A stretch of DNA of 64,000 bases from Adiantum capillus-veneris (lineage: Eukaryota > Streptophyta > Polypodiopsida > Polypodiales > Pteridaceae): the NCBI GenBank assembly GCA_014529385.2, contig CM043952.1, positions 60,464,119 through 60,528,118 on the forward strand, read 5' to 3'. The notes beneath the pieces are model-generated. The model was given only the letters and a program-made list of their open reading frames with translations, had not been told where the DNA came from and searched no databases. The position numbers and the translations under genes are program-made. This document shows, one piece after another, positions 1 to 10,034 of this stretch (position 1 is its first letter; each line of letters begins with the position of its first letter).

Positions 1-2091
1 TGGCACACATAATGGCCTCAAGCCAAAAAGAATGCGGCAAAGCTTGACTTTTCACCATACATTGTGCCATTTCCATCAGTGACCTGTTTTTCCTCTCAGC
101 AACACCATTTTGCTGAGGTGTATAAGGCACTATACATTGGTGTTTTATCCCACGACTAGCCAGAAATGCATTAAATTCATGAGACATATACTCCCCCCCT
201 CGATCGGAACGGAGGGTGCCCATAGTACATTTCGAGACATTTTCAGCCATAGCCAGAAATTGTTTGAAGCACATAAAAACTTCAGACTTCGCTTTAAGCG
301 AAAATACCCATGCATGCCTGGAGTAATCATCAATGAAAGTCACGAAGTACAGGTAATTGCCCAAGGACGGAGTTTGCATGGGCCCACAAACATCACTATG
401 CACAAGCTGTAACCTGCATGTGGCCCGAACTGAACCATCCTTTGGAAACTTAGAACGCTGCATCTTACCCAAAATACAGCCTTCACAAACATGTTTGATA
501 GGTGCTTCAAGAGGCAGCAAAGAAGCAACCATATCAGATTTCTGCAAACGCAGCAAACTGGCAAAATTCAGATGACCAAAACGTGCATGCCAAAGTTTTG
601 CATCTGAAATAGCCATTGAATCTGCAACAGCATTTGCAAAATTTTGTCCACACTTGTTATACAAAGTGAGCTTATACAGCCAACGGCACAAAAGCCCAGA
701 TGCAACAATTTCATCACCAAAACTGAGATCATGAACTGTACATCTGTCATCCACAAATTTGACTACAAGTCCAAGTCTAGCAAGTGCGGATACAAACAAG
801 AGATTCTTCTTGATCCTAGGTACATAAAGTGCATCAACAAGTGTGAAGGAACTACCATTAGCAGCAGTGAGCACAATCTTTCCAACTCCCTTAACTGGAT
901 AAGAGGCGTTGTTGGCACAAGTGACTGAATTCCCATAAGGGACAGACTCGAGAGAGGTAAACAATTCACGATGTGAGGTAATGTGCTTTGTAGCACCACT
1001 GTCGAAATACCACACATGTGAATCTGCAGCAACTGACAAGCATGCATCATGGACAGCAGGATTGTAAGTGCACTCTGCGATAAAAGCCCATTCTGCATCA
1101 ACATCAGCATTACAGTCTCCTTTCACAGAAGACTCAACAATGGCTGCATTTGTAGTGGAACCACCCTCTTTCTTCTTAGCCTCTTTGGCCTTCAACTTAG
1201 GACACGACTTGATCAAGTGATCATTGGCTTTACAATAATGGCAACGCATCTTCTTTTTGCCCTTATCACCAGAATTGCCAGACGAAGTGCTGCCAGCAGA
1301 AGCATTAGGAACAGAATTTTTGCCACTCGCAGTAGAACCATAAGAAGTGGCTACATTACTGTTACCACCCTTTCTTTGAGAAGCAATAAAAGCCTGTTCA
1401 ATTGCATGCTGCCTAGTCCTGTTTTTTCTGGAAAGTGACTCTTGCAACAGCAATGTGCATAATGCATCAAACTTGACAACTTCAGGATTTCCTTGGGTCA
1501 TCAGTCTCCAAGTACTAGCAAAAGTATGGTAGGAATCTGGTAAGGCATCAAGAGCGGTCTGCACAAGGGAACTGTCTGAAATGACTTCACCTGCAGAAAT
1601 AAGCTGCTCATTGATATCCTTGACACTCGCAAGGAAAGTGTCCATATCATCTTCCTCATGCATAATCTTCGACTCCAGCTCTTTACGCAGCAAAGCAATT
1701 TTAGCCTCATTGCGGCTTGCATAAAGACCTGCTAAAATATCCCAAGCCTGTTTTGCAGATTTTGTTGAACGGATGTGAGGAACAATGGTGCGCTTCACAG
1801 ACAACGCAATCAATGCATGAGCCTACGCATCCTTAACATCCCAACGAGCTTGTTCTACCGTAGGCAAAACAACTCTAACAGCTGCAATCATTGCAGCAAG
1901 ACCTGCAACATCCTCAACATCACCTACATTCTCAGAACCAGGACGTACATCAATGCCCTGCACAATGTTCCAGACACCCTTTGACACAAGAACATGTTGC
2001 ATCATATAAGCCCACATAGGGTAGTTGTCCCATCCAACCTGTCCTCAGCAGCAAACATCTTGAACACATTTGTGTTGTTGTTGTCAGCCAT
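1..2091 (-). pseudogene. gag-protease-integrase region of copia element C (broken)
   Basis: The start is the ATG at 2091-2089, at the same place as in sister element G. A one-base deletion near 2030 shifts the frame, and an in-frame TAG at 1825-1823 stands where G has CAG. After that the frame is open through the gag, a CX2CX4HX4C zinc knuckle near 1244-1203 (CHYC...H...C, intact), the protease motif WYFDSGATK near 1010-990 with catalytic Asp present, the pre-integrase zinc region, and integrase motifs SDRGGEY and NGVAERKNR. It would encode the capsid, maturation protease and integrase of a copia element. Only a few lesions make this one of the better-preserved copies here, but it is not an intact gene. 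Confidence 0.85.
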
Positions 2092-2457
2092 GGTAAATGT
2101 TGCACCTGATGTGAAAACTGCCCGAAAATAGGAGAAACAGAGCGGGAACAACATGTGCTATATAGCACAAACCGTACAAGACTATAAGGCACCTGTTATG
2201 CAGAAAACGGCACTGACAGAAATTCTGCACAAAATGACGAAATAGCCTGTGCAGTACTAGTAGCCTGTAGTGGAAACGGAGGCCGAAATGAGCCCAAATC
2301 AAAATTCTGAGCAGACCAAAATTCTGAGCCCAAATCAAAATTCTGAGCCCAAAATATTTGTTGACCTGCGAACGCTTGCCAAAGCTCACTGAAATCGGAG
2401 AAAGTGAGAAGGCGTGTGTTGGAGCAGCTGGCGACTAAGCCCGGGAGAACGTGACCT

Positions 2458-2469
2458 GCTCTGATACCA
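2458..2469 (-). promoter_or_regulatory. Primer-binding site of element C
   Basis: Minus-strand TGGTATCAGAGC, the standard complement of the 3' end of plant initiator-methionine tRNA, two bases inside the LTR end. It would prime minus-strand cDNA synthesis. Confidence 0.9.
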
Positions 2470-2471
2470 AT

Positions 2472-2698
2472 TGTTGGAATTAGGGTTGCAGAGAAACACA
2501 CACAGCTTGGAGAAGACGAAGGAAGCTGAAGGCACACAATAGAGAGTGTGTTACTTAGTGTGCAATGAAAAGATAGATAGCCCTGGAGTGATGGGCGTAT
2601 ATACAATGCACGGGGGAAAAAACCTCCTAAAGCGGGAAAAAATGCCCCGACGGTCCTAGTGTGTTCACACACATCACTACCACATGTATATGGTAACA
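2472..2698 (-). repeat. 5' LTR of copia element C (227 bp)
   Basis: On the minus strand it starts TGTTACC and ends CCAACA, giving the TG...CA ends of an LTR. It is directly followed by a tRNA-iMet-type primer site. The same sequence, also 227 bp, ends element G at 56748-56974, with visible substitutions. Confidence 0.9.
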
Positions 2699-4317
2699 TT
2701 CTCGAAAGACTCTGTATGCAATGTAGATGAACATAGAGACGGAGTGACAACCCGTTCATCAAACACATGCAAACAATGCGGTCGAATCTGTTCTGTTTGA
2801 TCGAAATCAATCAACTGTGGCAAATCACACTGGAAATGCCCATGCTTAGTGCTCATACAATTATGTGCTCTTTCGGAAACTGTGTCATGCCAAGGAAGAG
2901 ACATGGAATGCGCCTTCCTAACATACAAACTTTTCAACTTTTCATGAACAATCCGCATACATCCGTGCTCATCCTTGAGAGAAACGTGCTCAACATACAA
3001 TATGTCATGCCTTGGAAAAGGGATCACATAACGATGCTGACTAAAATACAAGAAACCTTCACGAATGAAACACTCGAACAATGCGTGCGTATCAATCATG
3101 CGAACACATAATACTTCATGTGAGGGTTCTTTGGACCAAGGCTCGAGAGCCAAGATCGCTTCTTCTTGAATGATCGAATCGTATTGTGGGGGTTCTTTAG
3201 ACCTCGACTCGAAAGCCAAGATTGGATCTTCGTGATTGATCGAATCTACAACGAGGTTAACTTCGCTAGGAAAAGCATCAACTAACACATCATCCTTGTG
3301 AACAATCACATCTTCTTCATGCAACTCATCATGCTTGTGAGAAATCACATCTTGATCATGCAAATCATCATGCTTGTGAGAAATCACATCTTGATCATGC
3401 AAATCATCATGCTTGTCATTGTCATCCAAATCATTATGCAAATCATTGGCATCCAAATCATCATGCTTATCATCGTGCTTCAAATCATTATGCAAATCCT
3501 GTGTATCATGCTCTGGAGAAGAAGAGACTGAGAGAGTCTCCTTTACCAGATTCTGGTGCATCTGTGCCTGAGCTAGAGAAAAGAGTCGCAAGCGCTCTTC
3601 CCTTCTTGCTTTGATCTCGCGATCAAATTCTGCTTGTCTTGCTTTGTTCGCTGCTTGTCTTTCTGCTTCGGCTTCTGCGTGTCTGCGTTCCATTTCTTTG
3701 AATGCACAATCAAATTTGGCTTGTCGTTCTTTGGCTTCCAAGCGTGCTTGCTCGTACTCACGCGCTATGGCTGCCATTCTTGCGCCATGTCTTGCTTTGC
3801 GTTGTAAAGTCTGTTCCATAAACAACAGCTTCAACTCCTCCATTGGAGTTAGTGCAATCGTTGTCGTAGATGTGGAAGGGTCGAAAAAACCTCCTTGTGG
3901 GGAAAATTCTTCTTCGCCTCTCTCATGCTCATCACTTCCAAGCGAAGTATCCATTCCGCTTCGAGTGATGATCATTCTGAAGTCGTAGGTTCTTGTGGGT
4001 TCTTGGATTCTTAAGTTCACGAGGAACTTGGGTTCTTGAGGGTCTTGGGTTCTGAAGTTTACGAGGAACTTGGGTTCTTGAGAGTCTTGGGTTCTGAAGT
4101 TCACGAGGAACTTGGGTTCTTGAGGGTCTTGATTCGTGAGAATCTTGGGTTCTTGAGGTTCTTGAGTCTTGAGGGTCTTGGGTTCTTGGGGTTCTTGAGG
4201 TTTCCTTTCGCTTGCAAATCGCGTTGGAAAGGATCTTCTCTTCACCCGAGTTCTACTCTTTTCTGCGGGCGCACCCCTTGGCGGCCTTGCGCTCACACCA
4301 AGGTTGCTTTTTCCCAC
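2677..4317 (-). CDS. 546-residue ORF of element A: coiled-coil, acidic repeats, unknown C-terminal module
   Basis: Long open frame with no known enzymatic domain. Residues 1-45 are basic. About 45-105 are tandem copies of a 14-residue unit (QEPKFLVNFRTQD type). The stretch MIITRSGMDTS matches the gag start of element B. Next comes a charged Arg/Glu/Ala-rich predicted coiled coil (about 170-260), then acidic His/Asp repeats (HDDLHDQDVISHK type, 13 residues). A C-terminal block of roughly 200 residues is rich in His, Cys and Trp and includes SLPWHDT and ERVVTP. The same C-terminal block is found in B at 7755-6880. The last few codons (below 2699) are read into the inserted LTR of element C, so the original stop is lost. 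The gag core and protease that B has between the N-terminus and the repeats are absent here. Function unknown. Confidence 0.6.
   Translation of the reverse strand: MGKSNLGVSARPPRGAPAEKSRTRVKRRSFPTRFASERKPQEPQEPKTLKTQEPQEPKILTNQDPQEPKFLVNFRTQDSQEPKFLVNFRTQDPQEPKFLVNLRIQEPTRTYDFRMIITRSGMDTSLGSDEHERGEEEFSPQGGFFDPSTSTTTIALTPMEELKLLFMEQTLQRKARHGARMAAIAREYEQARLEAKERQAKFDCAFKEMERRHAEAEAERQAANKARQAEFDREIKARREERLRLFSLAQAQMHQNLVKETLSVSSSPEHDTQDLHNDLKHDDKHDDLDANDLHNDLDDNDKHDDLHDQDVISHKHDDLHDQDVISHKHDELHEEDVIVHKDDVLVDAFPSEVNLVVDSINHEDPILAFESRSKEPPQYDSIIQEEAILALEPWSKEPSHEVLCVRMIDTHALFECFIREGFLYFSQHRYVIPFPRHDILYVEHVSLKDEHGCMRIVHEKLKSLYVRKAHSMSLPWHDTVSERAHNCMSTKHGHFQCDLPQLIDFDQTEQIRPHCLHVFDERVVTPSLCSSTLHTESFENVTIYMW
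3288..3420 (-). repeat. 39-bp tandem repeats encoding the acidic His/Asp stretch
   Basis: Direct repeats with 39-bp period (units begin near 3288, 3327 and 3366). The length is a multiple of three, so the frame is kept. Each unit encodes a 13-residue HKHDDLHDQDVIS-like motif. Shorter, imperfect HDD/LHD repeats continue to about 3500. Confidence 0.8.
4016..4141 (-). repeat. 42-bp tandem repeats near the N-terminus of the element A frame
   Basis: Three near-identical units start at 4016, 4058 and 4100, with degenerate GGTTCTTGAGG-type pieces up to about 4200. Each encodes 14 residues (QEPKFLVNFRTQD type). Element B has only a shorter degenerate version near 9595-9680, where the frame is interrupted. 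Confidence 0.8.
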
Positions 4318-4549
4318 CTCACGTCGATTGGCCGGCCGCTAAGTGCACGGTCTGCTCTCAATGAGTGAAAAGAGACACAAGGGGAGGCTGGACAAGCCCT
4401 TCTTTCTTGGGATTCCTGTCACTCTTCAACAAAACACGATTAGGAATCGCCACGCCCAAGTAAACTTGGGTTCGTGCGATCACAACAAGCAAAAAAAAGT
4501 CTTGTGGTTCTTGTGGTTCTTTCCTTGAGTAATGCAAAACACTTCCAGA

Positions 4550-4561
4550 GCTCTGATACCA
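4550..4561 (-). promoter_or_regulatory. Primer-binding site of element A
   Basis: Minus-strand TGGTATCAGAGC, one base inside the LTR end at 4563. It is the initiator-methionine tRNA type. Confidence 0.85.
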
Positions 4562-4562
4562 A

Positions 4563-5774
4563 TGTTAGGTGTAGCGGAATGAATGTTGTATTTTCTCAAG
4601 ATTAGTGATCTTTATTGCTCAAGGTTCCTTTTAGTTCTTAGGGAAAGAGAGAGCTTTCCGTCTTGTAGAGTGTTGTGGTCCCGAACAAAGTGAGTGGATA
4701 TTGTGCGTGCAAGTGAATAAGACTGAGAGAAGGAGAGAGAAGAGATACGACACCCGAGAGTTTGTAAAACCCTCCTCCGAAGGCCCCACTCTCGTCGGTG
4801 AGAGTGGTCTACTTTGATTGCACAAAGGTGTACAATGCGTATGCAATGGGACAGATGCAATAGGACTATGCCGATGGCGACGACGACGGCTTGATGGCTG
4901 AAATCTGGGATCTTCTAATCGCTGAATTTCGGGGCTGTTTCGGTGGCTGAAAATGACTGTTCTCTTGCTGTTTTAATGGCTGAAAATGACTGGTTCATTC
5001 CGGATCATGCTGGTGATGGAAACGTTGCAGATCTGCACTTGTCAGGCTGCGTTTTCAGTCAATGTTGTATGCTGAAAAACGGTGGGACAGCATGTGTTTT
5101 TCCTTGCTAAAAATGGCAGCAATAGGCAGCAGATACTAGCCTTAGTAATTGCTGAATTTTGCGGAAGAAAACGTTGAACTTGCAGGTTGTCTAGCGTTAG
5201 TAAAAACGCCAGGGCTGGCTGTGGTTTGCTGAGGTCAGAATCGCTATGGCTGGTCTGCTGCTAATGGTTAAAAACGCCAGGCAATGGAGGACATGGAGGG
5301 CGATGCTGGATCTGGGGAAACGCCAAGGCAGTGGGAGGATGGCGATGGATCTGATGCTGAGGGGGTGACTGCTGAGAAGTTGCCTGTTGAGCGGGAAGCT
5401 CCTGCTGCCTCTTCTACCAGAAAGTGCTAACTTGGGTTTGCTTATATATTAACTTAGCAAAATTGCCCTACCTACTTTTGTTGGAAAGTCACTTAAAAAT
5501 AATAAGTGAAAATAACCAAAAATAGGAAAATAGGCTAAATGCACTGGAAAATTCCCCTAACTGATGCTAATGGATTCTGATGGGAATTCCGATGATCATG
5601 CTGTGTGCAACCGGAGGATATGCATCTATGCTAAGTGACTGGGCATGCACGGTCTACGAATAGACTCACAAAAGTGCCAGATCACTTCTAATCTAAACTT
5701 GACTTGACTAACGAGAACCTTGCTATGGTGTAGCTTGTCCACGGACACATAGGGTTGGGATGTGTCACGTGACA
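4563..5774 (-). repeat. 5' LTR of element A (1212 bp)
   Basis: Minus strand starts TGTCACGTGACAC and ends CTAACA before the primer site. It is alignable to B's 5' LTR (10035-12736 less its insertion) at both ends. The middle differs and is made of degenerate GCTGAAAACGC / AAACGCCAGG units, which probably expand and contract. Confidence 0.8.
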
Positions 5775-6554
5775 CTCATATAGCTGACAAAACGTTGGGG
5801 TATTGCACTGATCAACCTGCATTTTTGGGGCTGAGGTCGAGGGCTGTAAACGCTGGATGTTTGCAGCGCAGAGCTGCGTTTTAAGGCTGATTTGACCTGC
5901 TACTTGACCCTGTACGGCTGCATTTTACAAGGCTGAAAGCATCAAGTAAAAACGCTGAGATCTGAAGTACAAAAACGTTGATTTCTGCTGAGTCTTTGCG
6001 ATCCAAAAACACTGGGCTTTGGGCTGCCTGAAGGGGGAACAAACGCCAGGGGATGGAGCTTGTAGGCGAGGGCTGCTGTGAAGGAAACGCCAAGGGATGG
6101 GAGGCTTGATCTAATGCTGAAAAACGCTAGGGGTGCTGAGGGGGGGTACTACTGAGAAGTTGCTTGTTGAGCGGGAAGCTCCTGCTGCCTCTTCTGCCAA
6201 AAAGTGCTAACTTGGGTTTGCTTATATATTAACTTAGCAAAATTGCCCTACCTACATTTGTTGGAAAGTCACTTAAAAATAATAAGTGAAAATAACCAAA
6301 AATAGGGAAAATAGGCTAAATGCACTGGAAAATTCCCCTGACTGAATCTGTTGGATTCTGAAGGGAATACTGATGATCATGCTATGTGCAACCGGAGGAT
6401 ATGCATCTATTGCTAAGTGACTGGGCATGCACGGTCTACGAATAGACTCACAAAAGTGCCAGATCACTGCTAATCTAAAATGACTGGACTGACTGAACCC
6501 TGTTGTGGTGTAGCTTGTCCACGGACACATAGGGTTGGGATGTGTAACGTGACA
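5775..6554 (-). repeat. Partial 3' LTR of element B
   Basis: Matches the outer part of B's 5' LTR, from the ctcatatagctgac point (10496 in the 5' LTR) to the TGTCACGTTACAC end, skipping the insertion there. The length (780 bp) agrees with that part of the 5' LTR. The remaining LTR portion should lie beyond element A, outside the window. A polypurine tract follows at 6555. Confidence 0.75.
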
Positions 6555-6567
6555 TCCCCTCCTTTTC
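6555..6567 (-). promoter_or_regulatory. Polypurine tract of element B
   Basis: Minus-strand GAAAAGGAGGGGA ends exactly where the 3' LTR starts (TGTCACGTT at 6554). It would serve as the plus-strand cDNA primer. Confidence 0.8.
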
Positions 6568-6741
6568 AAGGTGAGGTACTGGTACCGAACTGTATGGCGT
6601 CGAGGGAGTTCGCCAACAACATCCGGGATCCTGGAAGGGACTCTTCGCCGGCCCACTCTAATGTGTGGGTCGTGCGTTACTTGAACTTCATAAAGGTCTG
6701 CAACGCTTGCTTCTTTGGGCCGCGCCGAAAGCGACAGTCTT

Positions 6742-7755
6742 CTAGGGCTCCTTCGATGCTTCAACTTCGTCGAGTGTCATGCTTCTTGCTTCTTCAAGAA
6801 TCTCCACGACTGGAAATTCATGAAACCACCTCCAACACAAAAACATGAGCACACCTATTCCATGTAAAGTGAATGGAAAAAATCTTGTCTTCTCTAACGA
6901 TTGTGTATGCAATGTAGATGAACATATAGACGGAGTGACAACCCGTTCATCAAACACATGCAGACAATGAGGTCGAATCTTTTCTGTTTGATCGAAATCA
7001 ATCAACTGTGGCAAATCCCAATGGAAATGCCCATGCTTGGTGCTCATACTATCATATGCTCTTTCGGGTACTGTGTCATGCCAAGGAAGAGACATGGAAT
7101 GTGACTTCCTTACATACATTACCTTTCAGCTTTTCATGAACAATCCGCATACATTCGTACTCATCCATGAGAGAATCGTGCTTAACATACAATATGTTAT
7201 GCCTAATAAAAGGGATCACATAACGATGCTAACTAAAATACAAGAAACAATCACGAATGAAACATTCGAACAATGCGTGCGTATCAATCATGTGAACACA
7301 TAATACTTCCTGTGAGGGTTCTTTGGACCAAGGCTCGAGAGCCAAGATCGCTTCTTCGGGATCTATCGAATCTTCTTGTGGGGGATCTGTGGACCTCGAC
7401 TCGAAAGCCAAGATCGATTCTCGGTGATTGATCGAACCTACAACGAGGTTAGCTTCGCTAGAAAAAGCATCAACTAACACATCATCCTTGTGAACAATCA
7501 CGTCTGATCATGCAAATCATCATGCTTGTCTTTATCATCCAAATCATCATGCAAATCATGGTCAATCAAATCATCATGCAAATCAATATCATTCAATTCC
7601 TCATCATGCTTCATACAATCATGTAAATCTTGTGTATCATGCTTTGGAGAAGAAGAGACTGAGAGAGTCTCCTTTTTCAATCTTGTCCTGCATATTAGCA
7701 ACGAGAGATGGAGAATGAGCAATGTCCTCTCCATGAATGACAATAGGAGAATCAC
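6742..7755 (-). pseudogene. Unknown acidic-repeat plus C-terminal module of element B (broken)
   Basis: Read on the minus strand, the module begins at KETLSVSSSP, the same residues as in element A. It goes through shortened HDD/LHD acidic repeats and the conserved block with HALFECFI, SLPWHDT and ERVVTPS, and ends with about 50 residues (FHEFPVVEILEEARS) that A lost to the insertion of C. A one-base deletion near 7505 and an in-frame TAG near 7230 (CAG in A) interrupt it. By eye the last shared 75 residues differ at only about a dozen positions from A. I recognise no family. Confidence 0.6.
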
Positions 7756-8454
7756 TGTCGGTATTGAGAGTTATAGTGTGAGCCGCAAATTTCATGAGAG
7801 CGTCATTATCAGGAAACCATCGAATGCCCAAAATCATATCAGAGGTGAAACAACAAATATTCTAGTTAAAGCAGTCTGTTGAATTGCAAACAACACATCA
7901 AGGCACTCGTCCGTGATGAGAGCGTCCATACCAGGACGAAAGCCAGAGACCTCGATATGAGATCTCGGACTAACTTCGAGGCGGGCTCTCTCAACAAGAG
8001 AGGAACTGATCACATCATGCATACTACCTGGGTCAAACAATATGACAAATCGGTGCCCCGACGTACGACCATAACATTTAATGAGAGGTTCATCAATGGG
8101 AGGGTCCTGAGAAACTTGGAGCATACTCGTGTTATCATTCATTGCATTGACAGAGGAAGTGGGTGTTGTGGGTTCTTTCGATTCATTCGATTCAAGCTTA
8201 GAACATGTTCTTTTTATGTGACCCTTAATGTGACAATGAAAACAACGACCTTCTTTAGAATAAGTGCTTTGTTCTTCCGAAGTGATATATCCTCCTACAA
8301 TTCCTTGTGCTACCTTTTCATATGGAGTAAACTTAGGTTTAGCAATTGTGTTAGCCTTACCCTTAGATTCATTGGAAGAATTCTTTGATGAGAGACTGTT
8401 GGAAGATTGGTTAGAAGAGTTATCATTCTTACCGTTCTGAGGGTTCTGAGAAGT
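7720..8454 (-). pseudogene. Gag zinc knuckle and aspartic protease of element B (frameshifted)
   Basis: Just after gag, a CX2CX4HX4C knuckle is encoded near 8248-8207 (CFHCHIKGHIKRTC), which would bind RNA during packaging. The protease follows: a frame at 8142-7834 with hydrophobic-DPGS (usual D-S/T-G), then after a frameshift the DMILGIRWF stretch, which is the gypsy protease flap/second-strand region. The DPGS substitution at the active-site loop and the frameshift argue against activity. Confidence 0.7.
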
Positions 8455-9570
8455 CTACGAGGTACTTGTAAAAGTCTTGTTCTCCTTGGGCTTTCCCTTG
8501 TTGTGCTTCATCTCCTCTGCGAGAGCAATCACTACCGCCTTGTTGAGATCGATTGGATCGAAGACTTCTACATCGAACTTGATATAGTCGTCTAATCCAA
8601 AAAGGAATGCCTCTTTGCGTTCATCATCTGGCATGCGTAATTGGGTACCTAGCTGCAAAACACGATCAGAAAAAGACATAACCGACATACCATTTTGCTT
8701 GAGAGCGCGCCAATCGTCCTTCAATCGTGCGAGGTACTGAGGTGGCATAAACCTCGCCTTGAGCTTGTCCGGGAAATCAGCCCAATCGAAGGAGAGGGAC
8801 GTGAATCCGTCGGCTGCCTCTACGTGCGCGGCTAGTTGTGCCTCTTGCCATGCGTGGTACCAATTGATGGCATCACCAGCAAGGTACATAGCTGCCGTCA
8901 AAACTTTGCTATTTCCTGTCTTCTTAGTTGTAGCAAAATAAGCATTAAATTGATGCAACCAAAAATGAATAACCGAAGCATCCATCTTACCGTCATACTT
9001 ACTGAAAGTCAACTTCTCTGTGACTGGATGGTTGGAATCTGCGTCGTGGCTTGCGCCACTTGATGAACTTCCACGATCTTTGGGTGGTTCGATCTTCGAG
9101 GCTAGGACTTGGGAAAGCAATTCTTGAGTGTGTAGCTCCCTTCGAGCTTCACGCTCGGTCTCCAAGGCCGCGGCTCGTGTTGCCGCTTCCTCTTTCCTTA
9201 GTTCTTTTCTTTCTTTTCTTGCGTCGCGCTCGCGTTCTAAAGCAAGGCGCTTGTCTTCCTGTTGTGTGGCAAGTCTGGCGTTTCTTTCATCGCGCTCGCG
9301 GTCCTTGGCTTCTTGTGCACGGTCCTTTGCTGCTTGTTCCTCTGCTTTGCTTGCGAGTTGTGCCAATGCAACTCGATTCGTTTCTTGTTGTTGTGCCATC
9401 ATGTCCAACATCGACTTGACCATCATCTCCATAGGAGTGAGTGCAACTCGTGGCGTAGATAGCGAAGTGGGAGGATCGAAAAAGTCTCCTGGTGGGGAAA
9501 AATCTTCGCCGCCTCTCTCATGCTCATCACCTGTATGCGAGGTATCCATTCCACTTCGGGTGACGACCAT
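8455..9570 (-). CDS. Gypsy-type Gag capsid protein of element B (371 residues)
   Basis: An open frame starting MVVTRSGMDTS. Residues 55-170 are a highly charged Lys/Glu/Arg coiled coil. Residues about 200-330 match the retrotransposon Gag core: LTFSKYDGKMD, a WL.QFNAYF-like segment, AGDAINWYHAW, FKARFMPPQY-like, SFSDRVLQLGTQL and AFLFGLDDYIKF. This protein would form the virus-like particle capsid in the cytoplasm. It stops shortly before the zinc knuckle, which lies about 200 bases downstream in another frame. It is one of the few unbroken retrotransposon frames here, so it could still be translated if transcribed. Confidence 0.8.
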   Translation of the reverse strand: MVVTRSGMDTSHTGDEHERGGEDFSPPGDFFDPPTSLSTPRVALTPMEMMVKSMLDMMAQQQETNRVALAQLASKAEEQAAKDRAQEAKDRERDERNARLATQQEDKRLALERERDARKERKELRKEEAATRAAALETEREARRELHTQELLSQVLASKIEPPKDRGSSSSGASHDADSNHPVTEKLTFSKYDGKMDASVIHFWLHQFNAYFATTKKTGNSKVLTAAMYLAGDAINWYHAWQEAQLAAHVEAADGFTSLSFDWADFPDKLKARFMPPQYLARLKDDWRALKQNGMSVMSFSDRVLQLGTQLRMPDDERKEAFLFGLDDYIKFDVEVFDPIDLNKAVVIALAEEMKHNKGKPKENKTFTSTS

Positions 9571-10021
9571 GCATTATGATCTTTGGTTCTTAAGTTCACG
9601 AGGAACTTGGGTTCTTGAGGGTCTTGGTTCTTAGGTTCTTGGGTTCTTGAGAATCTTGAGGTTCTTGAGATTCTTGGGGTTTTCTTTCGCTTGCAAATCG
9701 CATTGAGAAGGATCTTCTCTTCACCCGAGTTCTACTCTTTTCCGCGGGCGCACCCCTTGGCAGCCTTGCACTCACACCAAGGTTGCTTTTTTCCACCTCA
9801 CGTCGATTGGCCGGCCGCTAAGTGCACGGTCCGCTCTCAATGAGTGAAAAGAGACACAAGGGGAGGTTGGACAAGCCCTTCTTTCTTGGGATTCCTGTCA
9901 CTCTTCAACAAAACACGATTAGGAATCGACACACCCAAGCGAACTTGGGTTCGTGTGACCGCAACAAGCAAAAAAAAAAATATTGTGGTTCTTTCTTTGA
10001 GTGATACAGAACACTGCCAAA

Positions 10022-10033
10022 TCTCTGATACCA
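10022..10033 (-). promoter_or_regulatory. Primer-binding site of element B
   Basis: Minus-strand TGGTATCAGAG plus one mismatch at the last base, immediately inside the LTR end at 10035. Confidence 0.8.
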
Positions 10034-10034
10034 A

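Larger units (their letters stand above)
1..2698 (-). mobile_element. Ty1/copia element C, 5' half (runs off the left edge)
   Basis: On the minus strand the order is 5' LTR (2698-2472), primer-binding site (2469-2458), leader, gag from 2091, zinc knuckle, protease, then integrase core reaching base 1. Order protease-integrase before reverse transcriptase is the copia order. Element G at 52029-56974 is a close sister copy on the other strand, and its 3' LTR has the same 227-bp length. C interrupts the reading frame of element A: the 5-bp flank on its right is 2699-2703 (ttctc), but the matching duplication lies outside the window. Confidence 0.9.
2699..5774 (-). mobile_element. Non-autonomous gypsy-type element A (5' part)
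   Basis: Minus-strand order: 5' LTR (5774-4563), primer site (4561-4550), then one long frame (4317-2677) interrupted by copia element C. LTR, leader and the ends of the frame are related to element B, which carries gypsy gag and protease. A has no gag core, protease, reverse transcriptase or integrase in the visible part. Its LTR directly abuts B's partial 3' LTR at 5774/5775, which suggests A inserted into B's LTR. The 5 bases outside A are ctcat; the other flank is beyond the window. Confidence 0.75.

Noticed and set aside
2196-2810. 204-codon minus frame spanning the LTR of element C
   Set aside because: It runs from element A across the LTR and leader; the real Gag start is at 2091 in another frame.
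4343-4528. Plus-strand frame beginning MHGLLSMSEKR, present also at 9822-10004
   Set aside because: Conserved because A and B share leader DNA; it lies on the strand opposite to the elements and ends in a variable A-tract.
5775-6554. A and B as a simple tandem pair sharing one LTR
   Set aside because: The interval contains one complete LTR plus a partial one, not a single shared LTR; nesting explains the lengths better, although the left flank is outside the window.
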